NCBI RefSeq assembly: GCF_001280125.1
Contig: NZ_LGEG01000268.1
Span: 1-42,123, forward strand
Length of the DNA stretch: 42,123 bases
Source: Streptomyces sp. NRRL F-6492
Lineage (GTDB): Bacteria > Actinomycetota > Actinomycetes > Streptomycetales > Streptomycetaceae
Reading direction: 5' to 3'
Positions 12,500-22,955 of this stretch are shown piece by piece. Every line of letters starts with the position of its first letter. Position 1 is the first letter of the stretch. The position numbers and the translations under genes were made by a program. The notes beneath the pieces are model-generated. The model saw only the letters and a program-made list of their open reading frames with translations, was not told the origin of the DNA and searched no databases.

Positions 12500-12587
12500 T
12501 GTGCTTCTCCGTTCGCTTCTCCGCCCGCACGGCGCAGGGGTGCGGGCTTCGTCGTCGTCTGCCGGCCGGCGGCCGTGCGTGCGTCGC

Positions 12588-13745
<1,158 letters not shown>

Positions 13746-15077
13746 CTACTTCCGATCCCAGATCACGGAGAGGCGGTGGTCGTGCTCGTAGCCGGGCCGG
13801 GAGAGCGGGCCGAGGCGTTCGATCGCCTCGTCGGCGCGCGGGTCGTCGCGCCGGAGGAGGCCGTAGGCGACGTCGAGCCGCGTCACGAAGTCGTCCTCGT
13901 CCAGCAGTGCGGCGAGGGCATCGGCGATCACCCCGGTGCGGTCCGCGCCGCTCGCGACGGCGTCCGCCGCACAGGCCCGCACCTTGGCCTCCGGGTCCCG
14001 CAGCAGGCCGACGACGGCATCCGTGAAGCCGGGACCGGCTTCGTGGGCCGCGACCACCGGCCGGACGGCTCCGGCGCGCACGTCGTGGTCCTCGTCCCCG
14101 GCGAGCGCGAGCAGGGCGGCGCGGGTCGCCGCGCCGAGGAGAGGGGAAGGGGCCCGTCCGTCGAACAGGAGAACGGGGACCTCGCCGCGGACACGCGGAT
14201 CCGGATGACCGGCATGCCGCAGCCCCACGGCCTCCAGCTCCCCGTGCTCCGCCTCGCTCAGGACGCGGAGCACCTCGGCGAGGACGCGGGGGTCGTCATC
14301 GCCGTCGGTCGCCCAGGCGACGAGCAGTTCCGCCGTCTCCCGCTCGTAGGAGTTCCGCCGGTTCGAGGTGAGGAGGAGATGGAGGCAGAGGACGTCCAGG
14401 ACGAACAGCCGGCGCTCCGGGTCCGGGGCGTGGCGGTGCGCCGTGACGGCCGACCACGTCTCCCTGCTGCGGCGCTTGTCGAGGGTCCACAGGGCGGAGG
14501 ACCGGTCGACGTGCTCGGGGTCGCGCCGGGCCACGGCCCTGGCCACCAGTTCGTCCACGGGCGTCAGAATGCGGAAGGCCCGTTCCAGGTCGGTGAGGAT
14601 CGCGCCGTGCCCTTCGCGGACCGTCAGGCCGCCGAGCGTCAGCTCCGACACGGAGGCGTACGCGTCGTCCCTCACCGACGACCGGCGGGCGGGTCCGGAC
14701 CCGCCCGCCCTGTCGCGGAGTCCGCCCTCCGCGCCCCGCTCGTACCAGCGCCGGGCCAGGGCGAGCAGCCGCCCCCTCTCGGCCTCCGGGAGGCGCAGCC
14801 GGGGCTCCCGGCCCAGCACGGCGCTCACGACCGCCGGAGAACCGCCGTCGACCGCCCGCACCAGCGGGGTCGTTCCGTCCGGCAGTCTCCGGTCCGGATC
14901 CGCACCGCCCCCGAGGAGCGCCTCCGCGACGGCGGCGTCGTAGGCGGCGACCGCCAGGCACAGCACCGGCAGACCGTCGTCCGCGACCGTGTCCGGGTCC
15001 GCCCCGGCCTCCAGCGACGCGGTCACGGCTTCCGCGTCCCCGCGCCGGACCGCCCTCACGAGCCTCGTGTCGTCCAT
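13746..15077 (-). CDS. ankyrin-repeat plus HEAT-repeat protein
   Basis: A 443-aa cytoplasmic protein. Residues 1-105 hold about three ankyrin units (LVRAVRRGDAEAVTASLEAGADPDTV; LCLAVAAYDAAVAEALLGGGADPDRR; TPLVRAVDGGSPAVVSAVLG). A central helical region follows, and the C-terminal third has HEAT-like units (HPDPRVRGEVPVLLFDG, EDHDVRAGAVRPVVAAH, DPEAKVRACAADAVASG), ending in GYEHDHRLSVIWDRK. It has no catalytic motif. ATG 15077 fits the start of the first ankyrin helix; its ribosome-binding site is weak (GGCGGA). An 11-bp tandem repeat lies just upstream. It sits between argC and the frameshifted gene next to argG. Proteins of this build are often interaction or immunity-type proteins, but no function can be assigned. 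Confidence 0.8.
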   Translation of the reverse strand: MDDTRLVRAVRRGDAEAVTASLEAGADPDTVADDGLPVLCLAVAAYDAAVAEALLGGGADPDRRLPDGTTPLVRAVDGGSPAVVSAVLGREPRLRLPEAERGRLLALARRWYERGAEGGLRDRAGGSGPARRSSVRDDAYASVSELTLGGLTVREGHGAILTDLERAFRILTPVDELVARAVARRDPEHVDRSSALWTLDKRRSRETWSAVTAHRHAPDPERRLFVLDVLCLHLLLTSNRRNSYERETAELLVAWATDGDDDPRVLAEVLRVLSEAEHGELEAVGLRHAGHPDPRVRGEVPVLLFDGRAPSPLLGAATRAALLALAGDEDHDVRAGAVRPVVAAHEAGPGFTDAVVGLLRDPEAKVRACAADAVASGADRTGVIADALAALLDEDDFVTRLDVAYGLLRRDDPRADEAIERLGPLSRPGYEHDHRLSVIWDRK

Positions 15078-15091
15078 GTTCCGCCGTGCCC

Positions 15092-15123
15092 CCGTCTCGC
15101 ATCCGTCTCGCATCCGTCTCGCA
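15092..15123. repeat. 11-bp tandem repeat, about 2.9 copies
   Basis: CCGTCTCGCAT is repeated at 15092, 15103 and 15114 (last copy incomplete). It lies in the 5' untranslated region of the ankyrin/HEAT gene, 15 bp upstream of its ATG. Confidence 0.85.
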
Positions 15124-15178
15124 GTGGAATGCATCGTCGACCCCGCCCGCCACAGTCGTACTACAGACAGCCGCACCC

Positions 15179-15680
15179 CTACAGGTGGTCGAAGAATCCG
15201 GTCCGCCAGGCGACTCCACCACCGGGGCCGACCCACTCGGTCATGCGCGTCACGCCGTCGCAGGGGGCGCCGCAGGGCCGGTTCCGAGACCAGTACGCAA
15301 CCGAGGGAGCGCGCCGCCTCCTCGGCGACGACGGCGAGGTCTGCGAAGTCGCTCAGCCGGAGCGTGATCCGCTCCCCGGCCTCCGCCGCCCCGGCCGGGA
15401 CGGCGACGTCCGCGTGGAAGCCCGCGTCCTGGATGCCGGTGCCGGCCGGGCAGGGGCAGTCGAAGGCGGCCCGCGGCCGTTCGACCAGCGCGCGGACGCG
15501 GGCGAGGGCCCCCGCGCGGTCGAAGCCGTACGGGAACTCCGGGTGGGCGGGGGTCGGCGCACGGTCGGCCGCGCACAGGACCGCGACGGCGTCCGCGTCT
15601 TCCGTCGCGTCTTCCGTCGCGTCTTTCGTCACGTCCGTGGTCGGCCCTTCCGTCGCGTCCGCCCTCGCCCCTTCCGTCAC
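15179..15680 (-). pseudogene. unknown conserved-looking protein gene with an apparent +1 frameshift
   Basis: A minus-strand gene starting at GTG 15680 (VTEGARADATEG...) codes well in one frame through FPYGFDRAGALARVRALVE, DCPCPAGTGIQDAGFHADV and RITLRLSDFADLAVVAEEAARSLGC. After about 15290 the codon pattern of that frame collapses, and its +1 frame takes over with strong G/C third positions: YWSRNRPCGAPCDGVTRM then TEWVGPGGGVAWRTGFFDHL, ending at TAG 15179-15181. The total length, 502 nt, is 3n+1, as expected for one extra base. Candidate sites are the GCG near 15297 and the five-G run (plus strand) at 15263-15267. It could be a decayed gene, an assembly error or, less likely, a real ribosomal frameshift. 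The family is not recognised. The N-terminus has D-A-T-E repeats encoded by a 12-bp tandem repeat. Confidence 0.6.
15594..15641. repeat. 12-bp tandem repeat inside the frameshifted gene
   Basis: Two exact and two diverged copies of GCGTCTTCCGTC lie end to end. Because the unit is a multiple of three, it codes for an acidic D-A-T-E repeat near the protein N-terminus. Confidence 0.7.
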
Positions 15681-15761
15681 GGGTTCACTCTCCCGCGGAG
15701 CCACCGGCCGGGCGCGGGCGGTGCGGGCCCCGGTCCCCTCGCCCGGAATTCCCCGACCCTC

Positions 15762-17243
<1,482 letters not shown>

Positions 17244-17273
17244 CGCGCGGGCCGTCGGGCGACGGCTCGTCAG

Positions 17274-17324
17274 CGGCGAAAGGGCCGGTCCGGCACCCTC
17301 GGTGCCGGGCCGGCCCTTTCGCCG
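17274..17324 (+). terminator. strong argG terminator
   Basis: A 24-bp stem, uninterrupted apart from one T/G wobble pair, with a 3-nt loop begins 30 bp after the argG stop. It is the longest hairpin I see in the window and is long enough to act in both directions. Confidence 0.95.
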
Positions 17325-17404
17325 AGCGGCCCTGAGAGGGCCCGGAGGCGGTACGGACGGTCTTCTCGCGAGCCTCCTGGACCCGGTGCGGGCGGTACGG
17401 CGGG

Positions 17405-17830
17405 TCAGGCCGTCACGCCGCCGGGCGGGGCCGTCGTCTCCTCCGGGTTCCGGCCGCCGCGCGGCGCGGCCGCGCGGGAGGCCAGTCCGTCGCGCATCCG
17501 GGTCAGCCGGGCGATCTCCTCGTCGAGGGCCTCGATCCGGCGGTTCACGACCGGGGAGGTCCGCGCGCAGACGCCCTCCGGGACCCGCCGGGAGCGGATC
17601 GCCTCCACGTCGAGGAGGGAGAGGCGGTCCACGCAGGCGCGGACGTCCTCGATCGTCAGGCCGAGGGCGAGGAGTTCGCGCACCACGCGCACGCGTGCCA
17701 CGTCGTCCGGGCCGTACTCCCGCTGACCGGCCGGGGTGCGGACGGGGGGCGGGAGGAGGCCCCGCTGCTCGTACAGGCGCAGGGCCCTGGGCGTGGTCCC
17801 CGCCGCTGCCGCCGCGTCGCCGATCCGCAT
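17405..17830 (-). CDS. MerR-family transcriptional regulator
   Basis: 141 aa. The N-terminal winged helix MRIGDAAAAAGTTPRALRLYEQRGLLPP (residues 1-28) and the arginine-rich second half (QREYGPDDVARVRVVRELLALGLTIEDVRACV) are typical of MerR. A dimerisation coiled coil follows (NRRIEALDEEIARLTRMRDGL), then a short disordered tail. There are only two cysteines (VRACVDRL and GVCA), so metal binding is possible but not shown. It lies 45 bp downstream of the oxidoreductase on the same strand, and a perfect MerR-type operator sits in that gene's promoter. It therefore probably controls its own operon. The inducer is unknown. Confidence 0.9.
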   Translation of the reverse strand: MRIGDAAAAAGTTPRALRLYEQRGLLPPPVRTPAGQREYGPDDVARVRVVRELLALGLTIEDVRACVDRLSLLDVEAIRSRRVPEGVCARTSPVVNRRIEALDEEIARLTRMRDGLASRAAAPRGGRNPEETTAPPGGVTA

Positions 17831-17875
17831 GCCGACCGCCCTCCGTCGCCGCCGTGGCCCGGGCGGCCACCTCCG

Positions 17876-18895
17876 TCAGGGCAACTCGACCACGACCGCG
17901 CCGAGATGCCGTCCCGTCAACACCTCGTGCAACGCGTCGGCGGCCCGTTCCATGCCCGTCACCGCGACGTGCGGGAAGGTGATCCCTCCGGTGCGGAGCC
18001 ACCCCCCGAAGCGCTCCCGCCACTCGGCGTCCGTGTCCGGGTGGTCGAGCGGGCTGAAGCCGCGCAGCGAGATCCTCTTGAGGACGAGCGCGTACGAATC
18101 GAGCTCCACGCGCGCGGTGGCGCCGGTTCCGGCGGGGTCGAGCTGACCGGCGAGCGCGCCGACGAGCACGGCGCGGGCTCCGGGGCGGGCCGCGTCGACG
18201 GCCGCGCGCAGTTGTTCGCCGCCGACGTTGTCGAAGATCACGTCGAGGCCGTCGGGCGCGGCCTCGGCGAGCTGCGCGGCGAAGGGGACGCCGGCGTCCC
18301 GTACGACGGCCGCGTCGTAGCCGAGTTCGGTGACGAGCCGTTCGGCCTTGGCCGGGGAGCCGGTGGTGCCGACGACCCGGCCCGCGCCGAGGAGCCGGGC
18401 GATCTGCCCGGCCATCGTGCCGACGGCGCCCGCCCCGCCGGTCACGAGGACCGTGTCGCCCGCGCGCATCCGCGCGCCCCGGGTGAGCGCCGCGTACGCG
18501 GTCCTGCCCTGGGAGAGGTGGGCGACCGGGTCGGGCAGCGCGTCGCCGAGGGGCGTGCAGGCGGCGACGGGGACGGCGGCGTACTCGCGCCAGCCCTGCC
18601 AGTGGGAGACGAGCTCCCCGGGACGCGGGCCGCCGCCGTGCGGGGCGGACACGACCTCGCCGACGGCCGCGCCGAACAGCGTGTCGCCCGGCTCGACGGA
18701 CGGGAGGGGCGCGCCCTCGATCCGGCCGGAGATGAGGGTCCGCAGCGCGGCCTGGACCGCGAACCAGCGGTTCCTGACGAGGACTTCGCCGGGGGCGGGC
18801 ACGGGGAGCGCGGTCGTGACGAGTTCGAGGTGGTCGGGGGTCGGGAGGCCGTGCGCGGGTCGGGCGCGCAGCCGGATCTCGCGGTGGGTGGCCAT
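17876..18895 (-). CDS. NADP-dependent oxidoreductase, zinc-independent MDR/quinone-reductase type
   Basis: 339 aa. The start resembles leukotriene/prostaglandin-reductase-like MDR proteins (EIRLRARPAHGLPTPDHLELV). The N-terminal GroES-like domain is followed by the NADP-binding Rossmann motif VLVTGGAGAVGTMAGQIARLLGA and VVGTTGSPAKAERL, then DVIFDNVGGEQL, a family hallmark. The zinc-ligand cysteines of alcohol dehydrogenases are absent. It probably reduces enones, quinones or aldehydes in the cytoplasm. ATG 18895 has GGAGC 9 nt upstream. It is the first gene of an operon with merR, driven by a MerR-type promoter, which suggests induction by a toxic electrophile or drug. Confidence 0.92.
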   Translation of the reverse strand: MATHREIRLRARPAHGLPTPDHLELVTTALPVPAPGEVLVRNRWFAVQAALRTLISGRIEGAPLPSVEPGDTLFGAAVGEVVSAPHGGGPRPGELVSHWQGWREYAAVPVAACTPLGDALPDPVAHLSQGRTAYAALTRGARMRAGDTVLVTGGAGAVGTMAGQIARLLGAGRVVGTTGSPAKAERLVTELGYDAAVVRDAGVPFAAQLAEAAPDGLDVIFDNVGGEQLRAAVDAARPGARAVLVGALAGQLDPAGTGATARVELDSYALVLKRISLRGFSPLDHPDTDAEWRERFGGWLRTGGITFPHVAVTGMERAADALHEVLTGRHLGAVVVELP

Positions 18896-18931
18896 GGCGT
18901 GCTCCAGGAGGAGGGCGGGCGGGTCGGCGGG

Positions 18932-18963
18932 ACCGTAAACCCTGACCCGCGCGTCAGGGTCAA
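18932..18963 (-). promoter_or_regulatory. MerR-type promoter and operator
   Basis: On the minus strand -35 TTGACC (plus positions 18958-18963) and -10 TACGGT (18932-18937) are separated by 20 bp. The perfect dyad ACCCTGAC-N6-GTCAGGGT (18939-18960) fills the spacer. A 19-20 bp spacer holding the dyad is the defining layout for MerR activators that twist the DNA. Confidence 0.88.
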
Positions 18964-18975
18964 GCCCGCCCGCCG

Positions 18976-19039
18976 GTCGCCCCTCCGGAGACCCTGGTTC
19001 GCCGCTCCGGAGACCCTGGTCGCCCCTCCGGAGACCTTA
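18976..19039. repeat. 21/22-bp tandem repeat, three copies
   Basis: Three copies of GTCGCCCCTCCGGAGACCCTG (lengths 21, 22 and 21) run end to end between the MerR promoter and the methyltransferase. The last copy includes its stop codon. Each unit contains the palindrome CTCCGGAG, so each could also form a small hairpin at the end of the transcript. Confidence 0.88.
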
Positions 19040-20197
19040 GGAGCGGACCGCGCGCAGGACCACGAACTTCGGGTCGCTCGCGACCAGTTCGCTGTTGCCG
19101 AAGATCCGGCGGAGGGTGGCGTGGTAGCCGAGGTGCCGGTTGCCGACGACCCACAGTTCGCCGCCGGGGCGCAGGGCGCGCCGGGCGTCGGCGAACATGC
19201 GGCGGGCGGTGCGGTCGGTGGTGGCCTGGTGGCTGTGGAACGGCGGGTTGTTGAGGACCAGGTCCACCGAGCCGGGGGCCAGGTCCGCGAGTCCGTCGCC
19301 GACGAGGAACTCGGCCGCGCGCCCGTCGCCCGCGTGGGCGCGGAAGTTCGCCTCGGCCGAGGCGACGGCCTGGTACGACTCGTCGGTGAGGACCAGTTCC
19401 GCGTCGGGTTCGGCGAGGGCGACCGCGAGGCCCACCACGCCGTTGCCGCAGCCGAGGTCGGCGACGCGGGCCCGGCCCAGGTCGCGGGGCAGGTGCGCGA
19501 GGAGGAAGCGGGTGCCGATGTCGAGGCGGTCGGCGCAGAAGACGCCCGCGTGGTTGGTGACGGTCCGGCCGGGGAGGCCGGGCGCGGGGGTGTCGGCGGG
19601 CAGGGCGTACCGGTACGGCCAGGGGTTCGGGCCCGGGGCGGCGGCGGGGTCCGGCGTGGTGTGGATCAGCCGGGCCTTCTTCACCGCGAGGGAGGTGCGG
19701 GTGGGTCCGAGGATCCGCTCGAAGAGCTTCAGCGTGGAGGTGTGGATCTCCTTGACCATGCCGGTGCCGACGACGACGGTCCCCTCGTGGACGGCGGGGG
19801 CGAGGCGGTGCAGCTGGTCCTCCAGGAGCGCGAGGCTCTTGGGGACGCGGACGAGGAGCACGTCGATCCGCTCGGGCGGCGGGTCCTGGGTGGTGAGCAG
19901 CCGGACGGCGTCCGGGGCGGCGCCGGCGCGGGCGAGGTTGGTCCGGGTGGCCCGTCCGCCGAGGTACGAGTCGGTGATCTGGACGAGTTCGCCGGGCCCT
20001 GCCGCCCGGAGCGCGGTGACGAGGGCGCCCCAGCGGTCGCCGAGGACGACGACGGTGCCGGAGAGGTCGGTGCCGGTCTCGGCCAGGTGCCCCAGGAGGT
20101 ACTCGTCGGACGCGTCCCAGGCGCGCAGCGGGTCGCGCGGGTCCTCGGGGTGGCGGGTCAGCGCGAAGGCGCCCCATGACGTGCTCAAACGGTTCAT
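19037..20197 (-). CDS. RlmG/RsmC-like class I rRNA methyltransferase
   Basis: 386 aa. It has the two-part architecture of RlmG/RsmC: an inactive N-terminal Rossmann-like half and a C-terminal catalytic half with SAM motif I VADLGCGNGVVGLAVA (245-260) and motif IV NNPPFH (316-321). NPPFH is diagnostic for N2-guanine methyltransferases acting on 23S G1835 or 16S G1207 in E. coli. MVKEIHTSTLKLFE and TNHAGVFCADRLDIGTRFLL are also typical. The start ATG 20197 fits the family. Which guanine it modifies here is inferred by family only. The gene is flanked by a tandem-repeat array on each side. Confidence 0.88.
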   Translation of the reverse strand: MNRLSTSWGAFALTRHPEDPRDPLRAWDASDEYLLGHLAETGTDLSGTVVVLGDRWGALVTALRAAGPGELVQITDSYLGGRATRTNLARAGAAPDAVRLLTTQDPPPERIDVLLVRVPKSLALLEDQLHRLAPAVHEGTVVVGTGMVKEIHTSTLKLFERILGPTRTSLAVKKARLIHTTPDPAAAPGPNPWPYRYALPADTPAPGLPGRTVTNHAGVFCADRLDIGTRFLLAHLPRDLGRARVADLGCGNGVVGLAVALAEPDAELVLTDESYQAVASAEANFRAHAGDGRAAEFLVGDGLADLAPGSVDLVLNNPPFHSHQATTDRTARRMFADARRALRPGGELWVVGNRHLGYHATLRRIFGNSELVASDPKFVVLRAVRS

Positions 20198-20213
20198 CGT
20201 GGGTTCAGGCTAG

Positions 20214-20300
20214 CCGGTCGCGGGGCCGGGCCGCCCCTCGTCCCGGTCGCGGGGCCGGGCCGCCCCCCGTCCCGGTCGCGGGGCCGGGCCGCCCCCCGTC
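20214..20300. repeat. 29-bp tandem repeat, three copies
   Basis: Three 29-bp units starting CCGGTCGCGGGGCCGGG lie end to end at 20214, 20243 and 20272, with only one substitution between copies and a partial fourth copy after them. They fill nearly all the space between the methyltransferase start and the next minus-strand stop. Each unit can form a GC-only hairpin (GGGGCCGGGCCGCCCC). Confidence 0.92.
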
Positions 20301-20317
20301 CCGGTGGCGCGGGCCCG

Positions 20318-20893
20318 TCAGCGCAGGGCCGCGTCGAGCTGGAGGTGCCAGAGGCCGGGGCGGCCGGTGAGGGTGACGGTGGAGAGGGGGCGGACCTCGA
20401 CGTTCCAGTACGTGGCGGGCGGCGCCTTCAGGGCGTACACGAGGGCGGCCCGTACGACGGAGGGTTCGGCGACGGCGACGATGGCGCCGTCCTCGGCTGG
20501 TCTGGTGTCGAGCCAGTTCCCTATCCGGGTGATGAAGGCGAGGAGGGGTTCGCCGCCGTGCGGGGCGGTGCGGGCGTCGGTGAGCCAGGCGTCGACGGCG
20601 ACCGGGTCGAGGGCGGCGACCTCGGCGAGGGTCAGGCCGCGCCAGCGGCCCATGTCGCAGTCGCGCAGCGCGGGCTGGACGAGCGGCGCGTAGCCGAGGG
20701 CGGTGCCGGTGGCGCGGCTGCGCGGAGTCGGGGAGCAGTAGCGCAGTTCGGCCGCGCCGAGCGGGATGAGCGCGGGCGCGGCCTGCTGCACCTCGTACCA
20801 GCCGGCCTCGTCCAGCGGCCGGTCGTCGTCGAACCGTTCGGCGAGGAGGGAGGAGCTGCGTCCCGCCGTGACGAGCGTCACACGAAGACTCAT
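20318..20893 (-). CDS. histidine-phosphatase-fold protein with degenerate active site
   Basis: 191 aa from ATG 20893 (MSLRVTLVTAGRSSSLLAERF). The overall pattern is that of the phosphoglycerate-mutase-like superfamily: an N-terminal strand then loop, a CSPTPRSRATGTALG segment in place of SSPLxRAxxTA, RDCDMGRWRGLTLAEV in place of the WExG region, and a late AVAEPSVVRAAL. The catalytic RHGE motif is replaced by TAGR, and the second histidine motif (SHG) is replaced by AEPS, so both catalytic histidines are missing. A classical phosphatase is therefore unlikely. I recall similar proteins near CbtAB cobalt-transport genes in actinomycetes, but no such genes are here. The role is unknown. Confidence 0.8.
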   Translation of the reverse strand: MSLRVTLVTAGRSSSLLAERFDDDRPLDEAGWYEVQQAAPALIPLGAAELRYCSPTPRSRATGTALGYAPLVQPALRDCDMGRWRGLTLAEVAALDPVAVDAWLTDARTAPHGGEPLLAFITRIGNWLDTRPAEDGAIVAVAEPSVVRAALVYALKAPPATYWNVEVRPLSTVTLTGRPGLWHLQLDAALR

Positions 20894-20962
20894 GGCCGCG
20901 ATCGTGAGGCCGGTGGCGCCGCTGGTCAAGGGGTCGTTTCGAGGGGGCGGAGGGGGTCCGGC

Positions 20963-21415
20963 TCACTGCCGCCCGAGAGCCATCCAGTTGTCCGGATTTC
21001 GTAGTGGCGCGAAACCCACCTTCTCGTACACGCCGTGGGCGTCGGCGGTGGCGAGCATGATGCGGCTCAGTCCGTACGGCTCCAGGAGGTCGCGGACGGC
21101 GGTGACGAGCGCGGTGCCGAGGCCGGTGCCCCGGGCGGGGCGGTCGACGTAGACGTCGCAGAGCCAGGCGAAGGTGGCGTAGTCGGTGACGACGCGCGCG
21201 TAGGCGCTCATCTCGCCGGTCTCGCGGTGGTAGGCGCCGAGGTTGAGCGAGCCCGCGATGGCCCGGTCCTGCTTCTCCCGAGGTCGGCCCGGGGCCCAGT
21301 AGGAGTCGGTGGAGATCCAGTGGTGGACGCGGGCGGCGTCGATCCGGGCGGGGTCGGCCGATATCTCGTACGCCCCGTGCATGAGGGGGCCCTTCGGGGC
21401 GGTGCTGTCGCTCAT
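20963..21415 (-). CDS. GNAT-family N-acetyltransferase
   Basis: 150 aa from ATG 21415. Acetyl-CoA-binding motif A is visible as VYVDRPARGTGLGTALVTAVRDLLEPYGLSRIMLATADAHGVYEKVGFAPL, in which the ArgGlyThrGlyLeuGly (R-G-x-G-x-G-like) loop and the terminal YEKVGF are diagnostic. The N-terminal ISTDSYWAPGRPREK resembles the group whose members are annotated as small-molecule acetyltransferases. Single domain, cytoplasmic. The substrate is unknown. It lies between the phosphatase-fold gene and the MocR gene, all on the minus strand. Confidence 0.9.
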   Translation of the reverse strand: MSDSTAPKGPLMHGAYEISADPARIDAARVHHWISTDSYWAPGRPREKQDRAIAGSLNLGAYHRETGEMSAYARVVTDYATFAWLCDVYVDRPARGTGLGTALVTAVRDLLEPYGLSRIMLATADAHGVYEKVGFAPLRNPDNWMALGRQ

Positions 21416-21518
21416 GGGTGCAGGCTTCCAGGAGTACGGGGCGTTGTCAGGCGAATGTGCCGGGTGCGGTTGCGGGGCCGGGGGCGGGCGGGGCGCCCGT
21501 ACGACCCGGCCCCGGACG

Positions 21519-22955
21519 TCAGGCGGTGAGTTCGTCCACCGCCGCGCGCAGGCGGCGCATCCCCTCCGCGATCTCCGCGGGGCCCGCGACACCCGCGAAA
21601 CTCAGCCGGATGTGGCCGGCGGGCGGTTCGGCGCAGAAATAGGGGCGTCCGGGGGCCGCGGCGACCCCGGTGCGCAGGGCGGTGGCGTGGAGGGAGGCCT
21701 CGGGCAGGGCGTCGGGGAGGCGCAGCCAGAGGTGGTAGCCGCCGTGGGGGACGTGGGGCAGGGCGAGTTCGGGGAGGTGGCGGGCGAGGGCGCCGGTCAT
21801 GGCGTCCCGGCGGCTCCTGAGCTCCTGGGACACGGCGCGGAGGTGGCGGGGCCAGGCCGGGGAGCCGACGAGTTCGAGCGCGGCCTCCTGGAGGGGCCGG
21901 GGGACGAAGAAGCTGTCGACGACCTGGATGGCGCGCAGCCGTTCCAGGACCGGGCCGCGGGCGGCGAGGGCGCCGACGCGGAGGCTGGGCGAGGTGGGCT
22001 TGGTGAGGGAGCGGACGTGGACGACGACGCCGTCCGGGTCCTCGGCGGCGAGGGGCTCGGGGAGCGGCGGGGCGTCCTCGTGCACGAGGCGGCGGGCGAA
22101 GTCGTCCTCGACGACGAAGGCCCCGGCGGCGCGGGCGATCCGGACGACCTCCCGGCGCCGCTCCGGCCCGAGGACGGCGCCCGTCGGGTTCTGGAAGAGG
22201 GGCTGGCAGACGAGGACGCGGGCCCCGGTGGCGCGGAAGGCGGCTTCGAGGAGGTCGGGGCGGACTCCCCCGGCGTCGGCGGGCACGGGGACGGGGCGGA
22301 GGCCGGCGGCGCGGGCGGCGGCGAGCATGCCCGGGTAGGTGGGCGACTCGACGAGGACGGGGGTGCCGGGCGGGGCGAGGGCGCGCAGGGCGGTGGTGAT
22401 CGCGGACTGGCCCCCCGCGGTGATGAGGATCTCGGCCGCGGTGACGCTCCCGCCGATCTCGCGGGCGAACCATTCGCGCAGCTCGGGCAGGCCGTCGATG
22501 GGCGGCCTGCCCCAGGCGCCGGGGCGGCGGCCGGCCCGGGCGAGGGCGGCGGCGAGGGCCCGTTCGGGCTGGAGGGAGGGGTGGAGGTAGCCGCCGTTGA
22601 ACTCGATCACGCCGGGCGGTGGCGCGGCGAGGGTGACGAGGACGCCGGAGGCGTCGACGGCCCGGGGCACGAGTTCGGTGGCGGTGTCGGCGCTGAGCGC
22701 GACCTCCTGCCAGGAGGTGTCCCCGGTGGCCGGGGTGGCGGTGCGGGGCTCCGCCCGGAAGGCGCCGGCGCCGGGCCGGGTGACGACGAGCCCTTCGGCG
22801 GCGAGCTGGGCGAGGGCGCGGGTGACGGTGACCGGGGAGACGCGGTAGCGCTCGACGAGCACCCGGCTCGACGGCAGCTTTCCACCCGGAGAGTAGCGGT
22901 CGAGTTCCGCTCTCAGGGATTTCGCCAGTTCCGCGACACTGCTACGCTCATGCAT
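21519..22955 (-). CDS. MocR-type regulator: GntR HTH fused to PLP aminotransferase-like domain
   Basis: 478 aa. Residues 1-75 form a GntR winged helix (GKLPSSRVLVERYRVSPVTVTRALAQLAAEGLVVTRPGAGAF). The rest is a fold-type-I aminotransferase domain with AGGQSAITTALRALAPPG, NPTGAVLGPERR, and the probable PLP lysine in RSLTKPTSPSLRVGAL. MocR proteins usually use PLP and a small amine as effector rather than as catalysts. ATG 22955 was chosen by the HTH position. The gene is divergent from an EamA transporter and the two start codons overlap, so it very likely controls that transporter and itself. Confidence 0.93.
   Translation of the reverse strand: MHERSSVAELAKSLRAELDRYSPGGKLPSSRVLVERYRVSPVTVTRALAQLAAEGLVVTRPGAGAFRAEPRTATPATGDTSWQEVALSADTATELVPRAVDASGVLVTLAAPPPGVIEFNGGYLHPSLQPERALAAALARAGRRPGAWGRPPIDGLPELREWFAREIGGSVTAAEILITAGGQSAITTALRALAPPGTPVLVESPTYPGMLAAARAAGLRPVPVPADAGGVRPDLLEAAFRATGARVLVCQPLFQNPTGAVLGPERRREVVRIARAAGAFVVEDDFARRLVHEDAPPLPEPLAAEDPDGVVVHVRSLTKPTSPSLRVGALAARGPVLERLRAIQVVDSFFVPRPLQEAALELVGSPAWPRHLRAVSQELRSRRDAMTGALARHLPELALPHVPHGGYHLWLRLPDALPEASLHATALRTGVAAAPGRPYFCAEPPAGHIRLSFAGVAGPAEIAEGMRRLRAAVDELTA

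Noticed and set aside
20214..20300. 29-bp repeats as a CRISPR array
   Set aside because: Units are directly adjacent without unique spacers and no cas gene is present.
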